Below, piece by piece: positions 24,662 to 36,448 of a stretch of DNA of 64,000 nucleotides. This DNA is from Massariosphaeria phaeospora (Eukaryota > Ascomycota > Dothideomycetes > Pleosporales). Positions within the stretch are counted from its first letter, which is position 1. Each line of letters opens with the position of its first letter. The notes beneath the pieces were generated by a model that saw nothing but the letters and a program-made list of their open reading frames with translations, ran no database searches and was not told the DNA's origin. The position numbers and the translations under genes are program-made. Location of the stretch: contig JAADJZ010000027.1 of the NCBI GenBank assembly GCA_011032825.1, positions 548,121 through 612,120 of the forward strand, given 5' to 3'.

Positions 24662-25173
24662 CTGAACGCAGCTCAGTTCGGCCCAACCCAGTCGCTCCGT
24701 TGCCCTCCAATCTACCCTAAGTATTCTCCAACAAACGTCCCAAGCCTCGTATTGCTGCTTCAAGGGTATGCTATGCTATAGTACAATCAATTGTTTGGGC
24801 AGGCTAGATGGGCGTTGCGTCATGTTATGTTGTGCTGTGCTGTGCTGTGTTGTGAATGCACGAGACAGGTGCTCCAGCCTAACCTGAGAGATAGACTCGC
24901 GGTTTCAACGATCACTGCATGCATGCATGCGTTGCATATGCAATGTCTTAGAGTGGTGTCAGCGAAGCGGAAGTTGGTGGGTAACAATACGGTTCGCTGG
25001 TGTATCCTGGATATACAGCTAACGTCTCAAGCGAGTCCGCAAGCACATAATCTGCCCGGCCTACTCCGATTATGTCTTGATCGAAGATGATACATGGGTA
25101 TGCTGCCTGTACATGGTGTAGTGTAGTGTACACGTCTATCGTAACCAACATCCCATCTATTTATCAACTTTTT

Positions 25174-27086
25174 CTATTCCTGCTGCGACATATGCGTCGG
25201 TAAATTATATCCCGTGTAATCGATATGCACAAACGCTCTGTCGACATACGGCACGCTCTCTATCACGCAAAGTCAGCGCGCGATATCCACGAGCCAAATG
25301 GAAACAATCCGTATACGCACCAATCACATACTGCAGACTCTCGCCCAAATCATGACTATCCCGCAGGCTCGTATGCTCATCGACCACAATATCGACTTCG
25401 ACATTCAGCTTGTCGCCCGCGTGATACGCCTGCAGACCCTGTATCTGCTTGACAGTCTTCGCAAAGCGCATGGTGAGGTAGAGCAAGATGTTGCGCTCGT
25501 CAGCCGTGGCAGCCGCGCCCGTGAGGTTGCGGATGTGGGTTGCAGACACGCGGGACCAGTTGAGCACGACGTAGGCGGAGAGGAGGAGGCCGCCGAGGGG
25601 GTCGAGCCACCACACGTGCGCGTAGTAGCCGACTAGGGGGAAGATGATGCTGAAGGTGTTGAAGACGACGTCGGTCATGGCGTCTTCGGCGAGGGCTTGC
25701 ACGCTCGAGTTGCGGATCAGCCGGCACCAGAACCAGCAGAAGGCTTTGATGATGACGGTCGAGGACATGATGGCGATGGCGGGGATGGTGAGTGCGACGA
25801 CGGTGTGGTTGCTGCCCGTTAGGCGGGAGAAGCCTTCGATGGCGACTTGGAAGAAGGACGTGATCATGATCACCGAGAAGACCTATCGTATTGTTGAGTG
25901 AGAGTTATGTCGGAGGGGTATGTTGAGACTTACCAATACGCCGATAGGCTCAAGGCGCCGCCGACCTACAGGATATGCATACCTGTCTTGTCTTGCAATC
26001 ATCCAGGACGTGAACCATACAATTGCTGTGCTGAGAAAGTCCAATGCCGCATCGACCAAACTAGCAATTACCGAAAGTGACGATGTGAGCACCGTGACGA
26101 TAATCTTTAAAATCAAGAGGACGGTGTTGGCACTGAGGTTCATGTAGAGGGCAAATCTGACGATCGGGCTCTCGGTGCCTTCATCTTCCTCCGGCTCCCA
26201 ATCGGGCATGTCCTGCCTTTGCGAAACTGACTCGTCGTCTGTGTCCTCGACTGAAAGTAGAGGTGTACGCTCATCCTCCTCGGGCACTTTGTACAAGTTC
26301 TTCGGCGTGCGCTTGACTTTGACTTGGGAGCCGTTGCTGCCTTGGGTTGTCGCGCTGTGCGGAGCGCTGTCGTTGTCGCCCAGACCATTGGGTGTCATGA
26401 GAGGGGTCGTGCTCGGGGTGGTTTCTTCGGCGATGGTTTGCGGGATGCTGACGTCCCCAGATTCGAGATTGCTGTACTCCTGGATGAGGTGGTGAGGTAG
26501 CGAGGAGTCTAGCAGGCGGTCGATGTACATGTAGTGCTGGATAAGGTAGTTATTGCGCTCGTAGTATTTTCGTCTAAAGGAAGATGTTAGCAGGACATCG
26601 AGGATAGAGAAACATTTCCATGCGACTTACACAGGTTTCTTCATTTTTTTGAGCTCTTTCTCAGTTTTGTAGTACCTGTCCCTGCGTCGTTTGTAAGCCG
26701 TTATCCGTTGCCATGCGCTCGTCCGATACTCACCACTTATACCTGGGGTTAGAACTCCCAATCAATCGCTGGCTGCGCATCTGCGGCGTGTTCAACACAT
26801 GTGCAGCGCCGCTCATCCTCCGCCCAGGTTCGCGCTCCCAATTGAGCACGAGGCCAGGTCGGAAGCTCTCCAGGTCTTCTTCATCGTCGGATGTGCTCCC
26901 GCGGCGCTCGCTGCGCAGGGTCGATGGACGACGCGACAATAGGGAGGGAAGGTGTTGGCCGCGTGTAGAAAGTGAAGTGGTCTCGCCCACGAGAGGGAGG
27001 AAGTTCTTGAGGCTGGCGAGGCGAGCGAGGCTTGGTGTATTCGGAAGGCTGGACGATTTCCCGGGGGATGTGGAGAGGTCGGCCAT
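25174..27086 (-). CDS. Cation diffusion facilitator, likely Mn-type
   Basis: This is a predicted proton-coupled divalent metal exporter of the CDF family. Five exons on the minus strand (27086-26734, 26681-26631, 26573-25934, 25882-25321, 25259-25174) give 563 aa with matching intron phases. The cytosolic N-terminus (to about 330) has the Pezizomycotina motif NPRYKWDRYYKTEKEL followed by KYYERNNYLIQHY and a variable acidic linker. The membrane domain shows TM2 with VDAALDF (DxxxD) and TM5 with DAMTDVVFN, both consistent with Mn-type CDFs. The C-terminal cytosolic domain ends in VDIVVDEH ... SVPYVDRAFVHIDYTGYN. I chose the ATG at 27086 (MADLSTSPGK) rather than an upstream in-frame ATG at 27305, because the upstream stretch lacks low-complexity character typical of these N-termini. 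Metal preference is inferred from DxxxD only. Confidence 0.88.
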
Positions 27087-27781
27087 GGCCACGGATACGA
27101 AAGGCACTAGCAGGAAGGAACGAGAGACCAAGAGCGGCTTAAGGGCACTTTTGTTCACTGACGTACGCAAGCGAGGCGGCAGCTGGGAAAAAGTGAGTGC
27201 AGAAGAGAAGTTCAATCCAGACAAGCCAAGTCCACTGCCGTCCTCTTTGCTATGAGATCGCCATGATTGAAGCCCGCCGCCGCTGATCCCTGCAAGCCGG
27301 CCCAAGCTCCCTCGCTAGTCTTTCCCGAGGTCCACGGGGCACGGCAAACTAACTCTTCGCGGCATCGCGCTATCACAGCCTATCAGCGCACTCTATCTAT
27401 ACACGAGGCATCAGACTTTTCTTCAAAGAGAGAGTGATGATTTCGAGTAGAGTTTTATTGTTGGTTAGAACATCTCCGGATGGTTGAAGTCAAGTTGCGG
27501 TCACGGCCCAATTATCCAGCAGTTCCCGAATTCTTACCGTACCAACCTGCAATATTTGCCAACCGCGTGCAGGGGAAAACAGTCAGATGTTTGGAGGGAT
27601 AGGCAAAAGTGGACTGATGGCAGGAGTTTGATTGGAGCTGTGGAAAAACGCTCCTGCTAGCCTTTGCCAAACATTGCAGGTTTTGGCTCCCTCGGTACCA
27701 ACAGGCGCTCGTGAGTCGTTGTTAGATTCTTTCTTAGCCGACTTCCATTCAAAACCGTTCCTCTGCCCTGGTTGGCTATGT
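27087..27781. other. Intergenic, CDF promoter side
   Basis: No gene or repeat is supportable here. It combines the upstream region of the CDF gene with the 3' flank of the BTB gene. Confidence 0.45.
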
Positions 27782-28748
27782 TTATGCATTCGCAGCCTGG
27801 CAAGCAGACAACAAGCTTGCAAAAATGTAACTGTGCTTGGCCAAGCGCTCACGACACTCTTCCTCTCCAAGCTCAAGATGTTCATGAACGACACAAGAGT
27901 TGAGCATACCATCGTAAGGAATTCCCCCCTCCCCATGTATTTCATTCTCCAATAACTGGGCCTGGGCGAACAGAACGTCAAGAAGGTATTCCGGATGGAA
28001 ACCTCTGAATCGGTCTTTCCATGCTATGACATTCGGTGAGGAGCTCCAAGAGTATGCGGTGAAGAGGACTAGCAGCCGTATAAGTCCAGAAGAACTAGGT
28101 AGGTTGTTGTACACAAGCTCAATAATGTCGATATCAGGATCTGGCCACCAACCCCAACCATGGCTGTGTCCCACTAGCGCCGAAGTTATATCATCTCGAA
28201 GCTGGGGAATTGAGTATTTGTCCGCAAAGATATAAAGCTTGGTGCATTCCATCATCAGGCTGTTGAATCCTGATACCCACGCATCTTTATCGTAGTACAT
28301 TTCCTTCATCTTATCACCGTCGAAAGTCTGAGGTTGTTGTTCGTCGAAAATATATTCAATCGCGTCGTTGTTGCAGGTTTCTTTAGGGTCTCCAGATTGA
28401 GGGTCATCATCGATGTTTTCATCCTCCGCGGCTCTTTCTATTTCTTCATCATTTTCTCCATTGTTCCTTTGGCTTTCATCGCAGCGAGCCGAGCACAACG
28501 GTGGATCGACAGGACCAAAGTGACTTCTTCCACCCTCAACGCCACATGCACGCCAATGTAGGTATTGAAGGAATATCCTGAATGTCTTCTCGTTCACATC
28601 CGCTAAATGGATCACACGGTCATCAGCTTCGCAAAAGGACCCCTCGAACGCGCTACGGAAATAGGGCGCGGCAGCGTAGATGAGGTCCTTGTACACCGGG
28701 ATCTTGACTGGTCTCTCCGACACTGATAGTGACGATATCGAAGCTCAT
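27782..28748 (-). pseudogene. BTB/POZ-domain protein, frameshifted near the start
   Basis: The long minus-strand frame (28723-27782) encodes the body of a BTB/POZ protein: VYKDLIYAAAPYFRSAFEG followed by VIHLADVNEKTFRIFLQYLHW, then an acidic, variable insert and a helical C-terminal part (KLYIFADKYSIPQLRDDI, TAYSWSS). This frame has no ATG before the domain; its apparent start is GTG. The missing first strand, MSFDIVTISV, lies just upstream with an ATG at 28748 but in another frame, one base off. The two pieces abut at about 28718-28724 with no room for an intron, so one extra base (probably a G in GTCGGAGAG) breaks the gene. BTB proteins of this kind are often Cullin-3 adaptors. Either it is a recent pseudogene or the assembly has a one-base error. 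Confidence 0.7.
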
Positions 28749-29301
28749 GGAACTACATCGGTCAGTTTCGCACGTTGCGGAAATATCACAAAAGCATTGA
28801 TGATCAAGCGACAGGCACCATGGTTCCGGGAACCATGTCCACGCGATATTGACGGACAAATGGCACTCGTCGAGAAAGTTTTCGCGAAGCTCAAACTTGC
28901 TGCGGAGAGTCTCATTTGTTTTCAGCGAGAGCTGAGTGGGCGTTTCGTTTTGTGGAGCCGGTAAAGTGCGCCGAACTACTTCTGCACATATGAGGTTAGT
29001 AGACTTACAGGAAGCTTGCCATCTTGCTAGCTGTGATAGTCGCTGCAGCCGCCATGTCGTATGAGCGGGTTGTCGCGGTCGCAGTCGCAGTCGCAGATGT
29101 TTCTCAGCACCAACTTTGCGGGCGCGCAGGCTGAGGTGGGGCGCCAAGAGCTTAGGTAAGCGAAGCGCGGTGGCATGTGACCAAGACGCTAAGAAACGGG
29201 GATCAGTTCACGGGTATCAAATGTAGCCCACGACAATTCTACACCTTCGATTCCTGCTCCAAGTCATCTGGAACTATACCCTGTCTTTATTGGGTGGGCT
29301 T
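28749..29301. other. Intergenic upstream of the BTB gene
   Basis: No gene is supportable. It contains CAAACTTGCTGCGGAGAGTC (about 28892-28918), which recurs nearly exactly at 38466-38492. A short GTCGCAGTC repeat lies at about 29075-29095. Confidence 0.5.
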
Positions 29302-30436
29302 TTACTGTATATTCAATGAGCCTGCCAACAGCTCGTCATGAGTAGGCAAATGACTCCACAGGTATCTCCGCAATAACGTGTCTTGTGCATACGCAGCCGC
29401 TCCATGTGCTGTTGCAAGCCCTGGATCAATTTCATCAACGACCTTGACAACTCCATTCCCTACGGCGTTGTGTGCGAGCTTCCGGAGTTGAGCGATTGCA
29501 GTGGCCGATGCTCCGCCGGCAACTACGATCGCTCTTATATCCACCCGAACAATGAGTTGTCTTTCAACCAAACTTTCAATGAAAGCATTCAGCGTTTGAT
29601 GCAATTTGCGATTATAGTCGTATGTACTCATGCTCTACCATACCATTAGCGAGTGCCCATCATGTAATGTGGATTTTAAGGGCTGACATTGGTACCTTTA
29701 GGAGCTTTTCTCTGTTCGCCTCTCCGAACTCACGAAGCATCTCATGACCAACGCTCGGGAATGTACGGTATTCCGAATAGACAAATACAAGATCGACATA
29801 TAGGTATTCCTTTTCATACTCGAGAACGAGAATCAAGTTCGAGATAGAGTCTTTATCAGCGCATTCGGCGGGGGTCCGTCCTAAGTTTCCGCAGAGATCA
29901 AGCCGATGCGCAACACAAGCGGCCGGGGCAACTTTGTTGAGAGACTTGATGCTATGGATGAATCCCATACCGTTGGGAAATATGGCATCAGTCGCTGCCT
30001 TGGTGGACGACTGGTTGAAGACAGACGACAGTGTGAGCGCAGCATACGTTGGCTCGAATCCGAGTGTCGCGCTCAGATTTCGGCTCACCTGTTGAGCAGC
30101 GTCGCGGAATAGTGAGACAGCGGTGTCCTCATTATGCGTGTCTGGAGGCGCGGGAACGAGCTCATCACCTGCCATTACGTGCCATTCTCCGCGACGCATG
30201 ATTCGCTTTCCAAAGCTAGCAAGGGCGTCCTCAAAATATGCTCTGTATTTCGAATCGACTGGAAATTGGATCGCCTTAATACCTTCGGACTTAGTGAACC
30301 ACGACGCTGTTAGGGTTGACGATCCGAATGTAAGCGCGTATGGGAACTGAGCATTGTCGTTCGCGTATGTAAGTGGAAAGAGGAGTACAATGCCAAAGAG
30401 CAGGCGAGCACCGATTCGAGAGGAGGAAGTAGCCAT
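29302..30436 (-). CDS. Hsp70/actin-like ATPase-fold protein with signal peptide
   Basis: Two exons, 30436-29696 and 29634-29302, are joined in phase 0 across a 61-nt intron (GTACCA...TGGTAG) to give 357 aa. Residues 1-25 look like a cleavable signal peptide: ARLLFGIVLLFPLTYA followed by NDNAQ. A phosphate-1-like loop, ALTFGSSTLTASWF, follows directly. The second half carries the Hsp70-type motifs VVAGGASATAIAQLRKL (GG-x-S ... L) and DPGLATAHGAAAYAQ, comparable with the DPDEAVAYGAA motif of Hsp70s. The protein lacks a substrate-binding domain and is shorter than the roughly 380-aa ATPase domain of Hsp70. The usual Asp of phosphate-1 appears as Thr, so ATP hydrolysis is doubtful. Localisation to the secretory pathway is inferred. 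It may belong to a fungal-specific branch of this fold. Confidence 0.72.
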
Positions 30437-31321
30437 TCCGCCGTCGTATGAGTGAGCACTTCTGACAGTTCGCGAGATTGGACCAAGGAGAATTTGAAGC
30501 TGTCGCTACCAGCTTATTGAAGCAAATACTAAACGCCGTGGTAGCTGGGCGCTTACAGCTGTGCCACATTCAAGAATCGTTACGACGGTCCTCGACAAAT
30601 CGGTTTATTTATATCATCAAGGAGAGCTCCGCATTTTGATGGGCTACCGGTCCGAAAGCCTGCTAGCTGGAGGTTGTTGCTGTCCTAGAGATGCGTCTGT
30701 GGATGCTCGTTTGATAATCGTAATACCGCAGGATTGCACTCGAACCATAGAGACATATCAAAGGGTGAGTGTATTCTTAGATAATAATACTCCCTGTGTT
30801 ACATGCGACATACTGCGAGTTATCGTACGTGATCGATGGGCCATTTGAGGGTGCAGCAATCACTGATTATGCGGGCTAACATACGTTTAGATCTGAATGT
30901 CACCGATCGCTCATTCTGGTTACTCATCCGAACTGTACTTGTACTTGTGATCGTGAGCATACTGAGCTACGAAATGACAAGTGTCTTGGATATGAGGGAT
31001 TGCGCATCGATCTTGAGCTAAAGTTCGAGGCAAGCTAGTGATTTCATAACTGATGCATCTTGGTACGCTCGTGCCATGGTAGAAAGCAAGATGGCAACCA
31101 AAGGGTTGTTAGGAGGAATGGAAACCGTAAATGCAGATTTTGGTTGAGGCAATGAGTTGGTCGGCGGATGATAGATGCAGGTGGGGGCTGTATCACATGA
31201 TAAACGTACTAGCCTTATCTAGACGCCTTGGCGCACACAGAAGCGAAACCCACCAAAATCATAAGCAACCTCGCAGTTGACAATAACTTCGACATCCCAG
31301 ACCACGTCGACAACCGCCACC
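30437..31321. other. Intergenic, divergent promoter region
   Basis: This lies between the Hsp70-like gene (-) and the eL39 gene (+). No gene or repeat is supportable. Confidence 0.45.
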
Positions 31322-31629
31322 ATGCCGGTACGTTTGCAAATCCCAGGCGCATATGAATGCATTGCGGCAGCACTCTAATAGACCGCAGAGCCACAAGTCC
31401 TTCCGCACCAAGCAAAAGCTTGCGCGAGCTCAGAAGCAGAACCGCCCCATCCCCCAGTGGATTCGCCTGCGAACGAACAACACCATCAGGTACGATGATA
31501 GTCCCCTCACCTGCACCCAAAGCGACGATGCAGTATACTCGGTGTACTATGCGAAGCCTGGACTAACACACGACTTCCAGATACAACGCCAAGCGACGAC
31601 ATTGGCGCAAGACCCGTCTCGGCATCTAG
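31322..31629 (+). CDS. RPL39: 60S ribosomal protein eL39
   Basis: eL39 is a tiny basic protein lining the exit tunnel of the large ribosomal subunit. Three exons, 31322-31327, 31389-31489 and 31581-31629, give exactly 51 aa, the universal length of the family. Exon 1 is only six bases (MP). Exon 2 encodes [19 protein letters not shown], then [14 protein letters not shown]; exon 3 encodes [15 protein letters not shown] and the stop. The donors are GTACGT and GTACGA, the acceptors CGCAG and TCCAG, and intron sizes are 61 and 91 nt. The whole gene is too short and too split for simple open-frame calling; longer open frames covering it are shadows. Confidence 0.96.
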
Positions 31630-32226
31630 ACGACTCGCTCTCTCCCTTCTCTCGATTCCCGATTCTCGGTTCTCGATCTACCTTCTTACACGTCACACGA
31701 ACGGCACGGGAATGGAATTTACAATGTCATGCGAGCGGACAGACGTGCAGCCGGCGCAGTGAGCTGAACTGGATCGGGTTCGTCCGATGGATGGATGGTG
31801 GTCAATTTCTTCGTCTCCGGTACTCACTCTGGCGCTTTGGGAATGAAAAAACATGATAGCTTAGGCAGTGCATACGAATACACCTGCTGAACAAATGATC
31901 TGAACGTGGTGGAGTACGACTGATTGAGTGCACCTGACGTTGTCCCACGTACGCGATCTATGCGAGGATAGCAGACTCGTTGTTTGACCTAACCCATGAT
32001 AACTGCCATTTCGCCAATTGTTGTGCACCGAGTCACCGAGTCACCGAGTCACCGACCCATCGACCGCTAGAACAGCCCTGCGGCCGTCGACTCCGGTAAC
32101 ACCAGGGCCAACGTCGAAAGAACCCCCTCCATACTCCGAGCATAAGCCATTCTCCGTGTAAGAAGTCAAGAACCATAGAAAGGTCCGTCACAGTTAGCGG
32201 AGATAAAGTTCAGTCAGTGGAGACCA
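31630..32226. other. Convergent intergenic region
   Basis: No gene is supportable. A short direct repeat of CACCGAGT (three to four copies) lies at about 32028-32058. The 3' ends of eL39 and the amidase gene face each other here. Confidence 0.5.
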
Positions 32227-33345
32227 CTAGCGCCCACTTCTCACTTGGAACTTCGGCCTATCGTTCAGATCCACAACAAGACACTTCTCTTCCGCCTTGC
32301 CCAATGTCTCATAGAGACTCACCCCACCCTTCTCGATCTTCATGATCGTAGTGCTACCTGCATAACAGACGGTCTTCTCCACCCCGCACCGATTTGCTAA
32401 GATGACATAGACCGGCGTATCCCCCGCGATTTCCACGAACGGCTGGAATCGCTCTAGCCAGTACGTCACCGTTGCCAGATCTGCCTGAGTGGGATCCTGC
32501 ATCAACTCCTCAGGCGTTAAGTGGCACAGCCACGCCATACTAACACAGACAAGCGGCGAACCGTCAACTAACGCCTTGTTTGCGAACTCGTAATCTTCCC
32601 ATGGCGCTGTGAACTTATACGGATTGATATCCATACAAATGCCTAGCGTCACTTGACCTAGACCGCCTAACTGTCCGGAGAAAAAGCGCGCCGGACCTTC
32701 CGAAGACCAGGTTTCGTCTGTGTAGTAGAGGAAAGTTTTGCGGTAGTTGGTGAGGATGACGCCGTTTGGGGAGATGGTCACCGTGGAGTTGTATTGCGTT
32801 TTGGGCTCAGTGGTCGTGATTTCGGGGTAGCCGACTGTGACGTGGCATTTGTAGTGGCCGGCGACTTGGATGGCCCATTGCGTGGTTATGCCGGATGTTG
32901 TGGGCTCCAGGTAGGGGGATATCTCCTTGAGGGATTGAAAGTTGTAACCTGGGGTTATTAGTCTGATAGATTCAAGGGTGTTGTGCTATTTGAATAATGT
33001 CTCGCTGCTGCTAGACATCATTGTTGGTATCCCCAACTATAAATCACTCTATATGGGTGATAAGATTATAACTTAGATCAAGGGCGGGACATCCGATACT
33101 TCGTCTCAATGACCTGATAGAAACATACTCCAAACCCAAAGATGTAACGTATCCTTGCTCTTGTGCGACTATTGTAGTCAGACGAAATGTGGAAAAAGGA
33201 ACTCACCTGTAAATGCAAGCTCTGGTAAAACAAGCCAGTCCAAGTTCTGCGGGATTACAGTTTTTCGAAGGATATCATCCGCCTTTCGGATGTTTTCCTG
33301 CACCTTCCCCATCTCCGGGGCGAATTGAAGGCAAGCAATCTTCAT
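32227..33345 (-). CDS. NTA1: Protein N-terminal asparagine/glutamine amidase (nitrilase family)
   Basis: The family deamidates N-terminal Asn and Gln, feeding proteins into the Arg/N-degron pathway. Two exons, 33345-33207 and 32948-32227, are joined across a 258-nt intron (GTGAGT...CCCAG) to give 286 aa. The nitrilase triad is visible: Glu in LPELAFTG, Lys in NYRKTFLYYTDE and Cys in LGICMDINPYKF. The motif ETW after the Lys loop and the ANRCGVEKT segment fit NTA1 rather than general nitrilases. The start MKIACLQFAPEMGKV is the canonical strand of the nitrilase fold; an upstream in-frame extension to 33423 is not needed. The yeast enzyme is longer at 457 aa, so this is a compact filamentous-fungal form. 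Confidence 0.87.
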
Positions 33346-33724
33346 CGTGAAGTTTCGCTGTGCATGGGTGTGAATGTGGTTGAGGGATGAGTTGTGGATT
33401 CCGATTTCGGGATAGAGGCTCAATTGGTTGCGTGTGACTGGGTGAACGAGAACAACCAGTTGATATCGATATTTTTTTTCGAGTAGAATGTACCGTCACG
33501 GGAGTCGGGTAGTGTGACAGTTGTCTCGGGGGCAAAGGGTGAATGAAGTGGGTAGCTCTCCGTAGGGCTGTGGCGTAGAGCGATTGGCCAATCAGATGCG
33601 ACCCTGATTTAAGCTTAAGTGCATCGAGCTATGACGTGAAGATCCACACTCGCAACTCCCGCCGCGACGTCTGAGCTCACGCGCGATGAATGTCCAGGAC
33701 GAGTGACGCGTTAGCTGAATCTCG

Positions 33725-36448
33725 ATGGCTGGCAGGCGGATTGTTGACGCTGCGAAGCTGTTCAATGCCTCCAAGTCCGTTGCGCAGCAGCACATCAAGC
33801 TGCGCTCGCAGCAGGTCGATGCTTTCAACAAGACGTCTACCCTCGCGAAAGCGCTCAAGAACCAGACAGACCGCATAACCCTCACCGCCGAGGCAGCCAT
33901 CGCCCTCTCGAAACGTTTCAACGAGGATATACCCGCGTATGCATCGTCCGCAGCGCAGCGAGCGACAGGCACACAGACCGCGGACATACCGAGCAAAGAG
34001 ACAGTGAAGGGACAACGGCCGCGCGCAGATACAAAAAGCGGGCTGGAGCAAGATCATCACTATGATCGGTCTGGGCGGAACACTCAGACGGAGACCCCTT
34101 CAGAGAAAGAGCTAAATGTGCAGCAGAAGAAGGCAGAGCGGCGGCCACTGCCGGATGGCACAATACCTTCAGCGGGTGTGACACTGGAAGATGGCTTTAG
34201 GGGCAAAGATACCTTTTCGGCAAGGCCGGTTGGGGAGGCGCCGAAGCAGCCTCTAGCCAAGCAAGACAACGCGGAAGGTCATGCTGAAAATGGAAATATT
34301 CGGCCGGTAGAGTCGAGGGCTTCCACAATACCTTTACCAGGGCAACCCTCTGGAGTGTCTGCAGATGAAGTGTCCGCGCAGCCTGCAACCCAGATCCCCT
34401 CTCATACGAATGAGATTCAACGGCCTCCAAAGTTTCCTCGGACCGAGAAGCTCGAAGAAGGACATGATAAAGATGTATTTTACACGAGATCTGTACAATC
34501 GAAACCTGCTCCATCATCCTTGCCTCGGTCGCAAATCCCTGAAAATACCGAAGATAGACAACAAAGCGACGGTTACGTTCAGGATAGCCAGCTGAACCAG
34601 GATGTCTACTATTCGACACCCGAACCTGAATTGGAAAACGTTCAGACTGAACGGAGAACGCTCGAAAGCGCTGTACCAGAAGAAGACCAGATACCGGAGG
34701 GTGTCAACACAGATGTGTTTCGTACCGCGAAAGCTGCGAAGATGTTCCGAGGGAATCCTTATGCGCCCAAGGAGGATTCGGATCTAAAGGGTGCAGAGAA
34801 ACGACCAAGTGATCAAATAGATACCGCAACAGAGCTTGATCAGGATACATCTACCAATACACATCTACGGAGTGAACGAGGCACCACCACCGAGCAAGAG
34901 ATGCAAGATTTTGCGTCGCAGTTAGCGAAAGATGTTGAAACCGCTCAACCATCCGAATCTGAGGTACATTATGTTCTAATTCACAGCATCCAGGTATACT
35001 GATATGCTGACAGCGATTTCGTAGATAACCGCACAACCAAGTACAGAGCCCCCGAATACTCCTTACGCACTGCGAGAATCCCGAGTCCCATCATCACGTT
35101 TTGGACGACTGTGGCAGTATGCCGGGCTCGGTACTAGTTTGGCATTCGGAGCCGTAGGGGAAAGCATTCGACGTGTTGCTGGTGGCGCGACAAGTGCTGG
35201 AAGCTCGTTAATGCTCAGTCCTGGCAACATTGAGTTGCTTGTCGCAAAACTCTCACGAATGAGAGGCGCTGCTCTCAAGCTTGGTCAAATGATAAGCATA
35301 CAAGGTACATCGCATTGTCCCCATCAAGAGAAATTCTAATCTGTGTAGACATGAAGATGCTACCACCCGAGATACATCAGGTTCTACAGCGTGTACAGGA
35401 CAGTGCGGATTACATGCCCGCCTCTCAACGAAACAAGGTATTGGCGAACAATCTTGGACCGGAATGGCGAGAGCTATTCGATTCCTTTGACGATGTACCT
35501 ATCGCAGCAGCATCGATTGGCCAGGTCCACAAAGCGGTACTCCGCTCCACTGGACAACAAGTCGCGGTCAAAGTCCAATACCCTGGCGTATCCAACTCGA
35601 TTGATTCCGACCTAAACAACCTGTCGGTTCTACTCACAGCGTCACGACTACTTCCCAAAGGCCTGTATCTTGATAAAACCATCGCCAATGCTCGAACAGA
35701 ACTTGGCTGGGAGTGCGATTACATTCGCGAGGCGGAGTGCCAGACGCGCTTCCGCGACCTCCTCGCCGACGATACCGATGCCTTCACTGTCCCCAAAGTC
35801 GTCCCCGAAGCTAGCGGTCGAGAGGTGCTCACCGCAGAACTCATGGCTGGCGTCGGTGTAACCAAGCTTCCGAATTTAAGCCAAGATCAGCGTGACTGGA
35901 TAGGAACACAGATTCTCCGCTTATGTCTCCGCGAGATTGTAGAATTCAAGTTCATGCAGACAGACCCGAACTGGACAAATTTCCTCTTCAACGCTGATAA
36001 GCACAAGATCGAGTTGCTGGACTTCGGCGCCTCGAGAGACTACCCCGACGAATTCGTACAACCCTACGTAAACGTCCTTATTGCCGCGTCGCAGGGCGAC
36101 AAATCTACTATTCGCGATCTGTCCATACAGCTCGGCTACCTCACAGGCTCGGAGTCGCAAGCAATGCTCGACGCACACGTCGCATCGGTCCTGACTCTTG
36201 CGGAACCTTTCAAGGCTGACGGACCGGAGATCTACGACTTCAGAGATCAGACAATCACGGACCGTGTGAGGAGCTTCATTCCGGTTATGGTCAAAGAGAG
36301 ATTGTCGCCTCCGCCTGAAGAGACGTATTCGTTGCACAGGAAGCTGAGTGGGGCGTTCTTACTGTGTGCGAGACTGGGGAGTAGGGTGCCTTGTCGGGAG
36401 ATGTTCGAGAAGGCTATCAAGACGTATGAGAAAGGGGGGAAGATGTAG
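33725..36448 (+). CDS. COQ8: Mitochondrial atypical kinase COQ8 (ABC1/ADCK family)
   Basis: COQ8 is an atypical kinase/ATPase that supports assembly of the ubiquinone-synthesis complex in the mitochondrial matrix. Three exons, 33725-34963, 35025-35304 and 35349-36448, give 872 aa with matching phases; introns are 61 and 44 nt. The N-terminus (AKLFNASKSVAQQHIKLR) resembles other filamentous-fungal COQ8 proteins. About 400 residues (roughly 60-440) are Pro/Glu/Gln-rich and disordered. The ABC1 core begins near 445 and contains the diagnostic KxGQ motif (ALKLGQMISIQD), the Ala-rich loop AAASIGQVHKA, the Lys in VAVKVQYPG and the metal-binding LLDFGASRDY. The intervening DPNWTNFLF is the catalytic-loop equivalent. 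The length excess over yeast (501 aa) is entirely in the disordered region. Confidence 0.93.

Larger units (their letters stand above)
23486..25173. other. Intergenic with degenerate repeats
   Basis: No gene is supportable. Around 23742-23960 there are imperfect direct repeats: a unit beginning GAAGCTATA-ACA occurs near 23742 and 23791, followed by a series of diverged CAACAGGC / CTCAACGGG units. A CTGT/CCGT microsatellite lies at 24626-24661, and a TGTGCTG run near 24830-24850. Confidence 0.5.

Noticed and set aside
28720..28732. An intron to explain the BTB frame change
   Set aside because: The two frames abut within a few bases; no donor and acceptor pair fits, and both parts belong to the same conserved domain.
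32949..33206. A hidden exon inside the 258-nt amidase intron
   Set aside because: The flanking exons already join in phase to the conserved sequence TGYNFQ, so nothing is missing.
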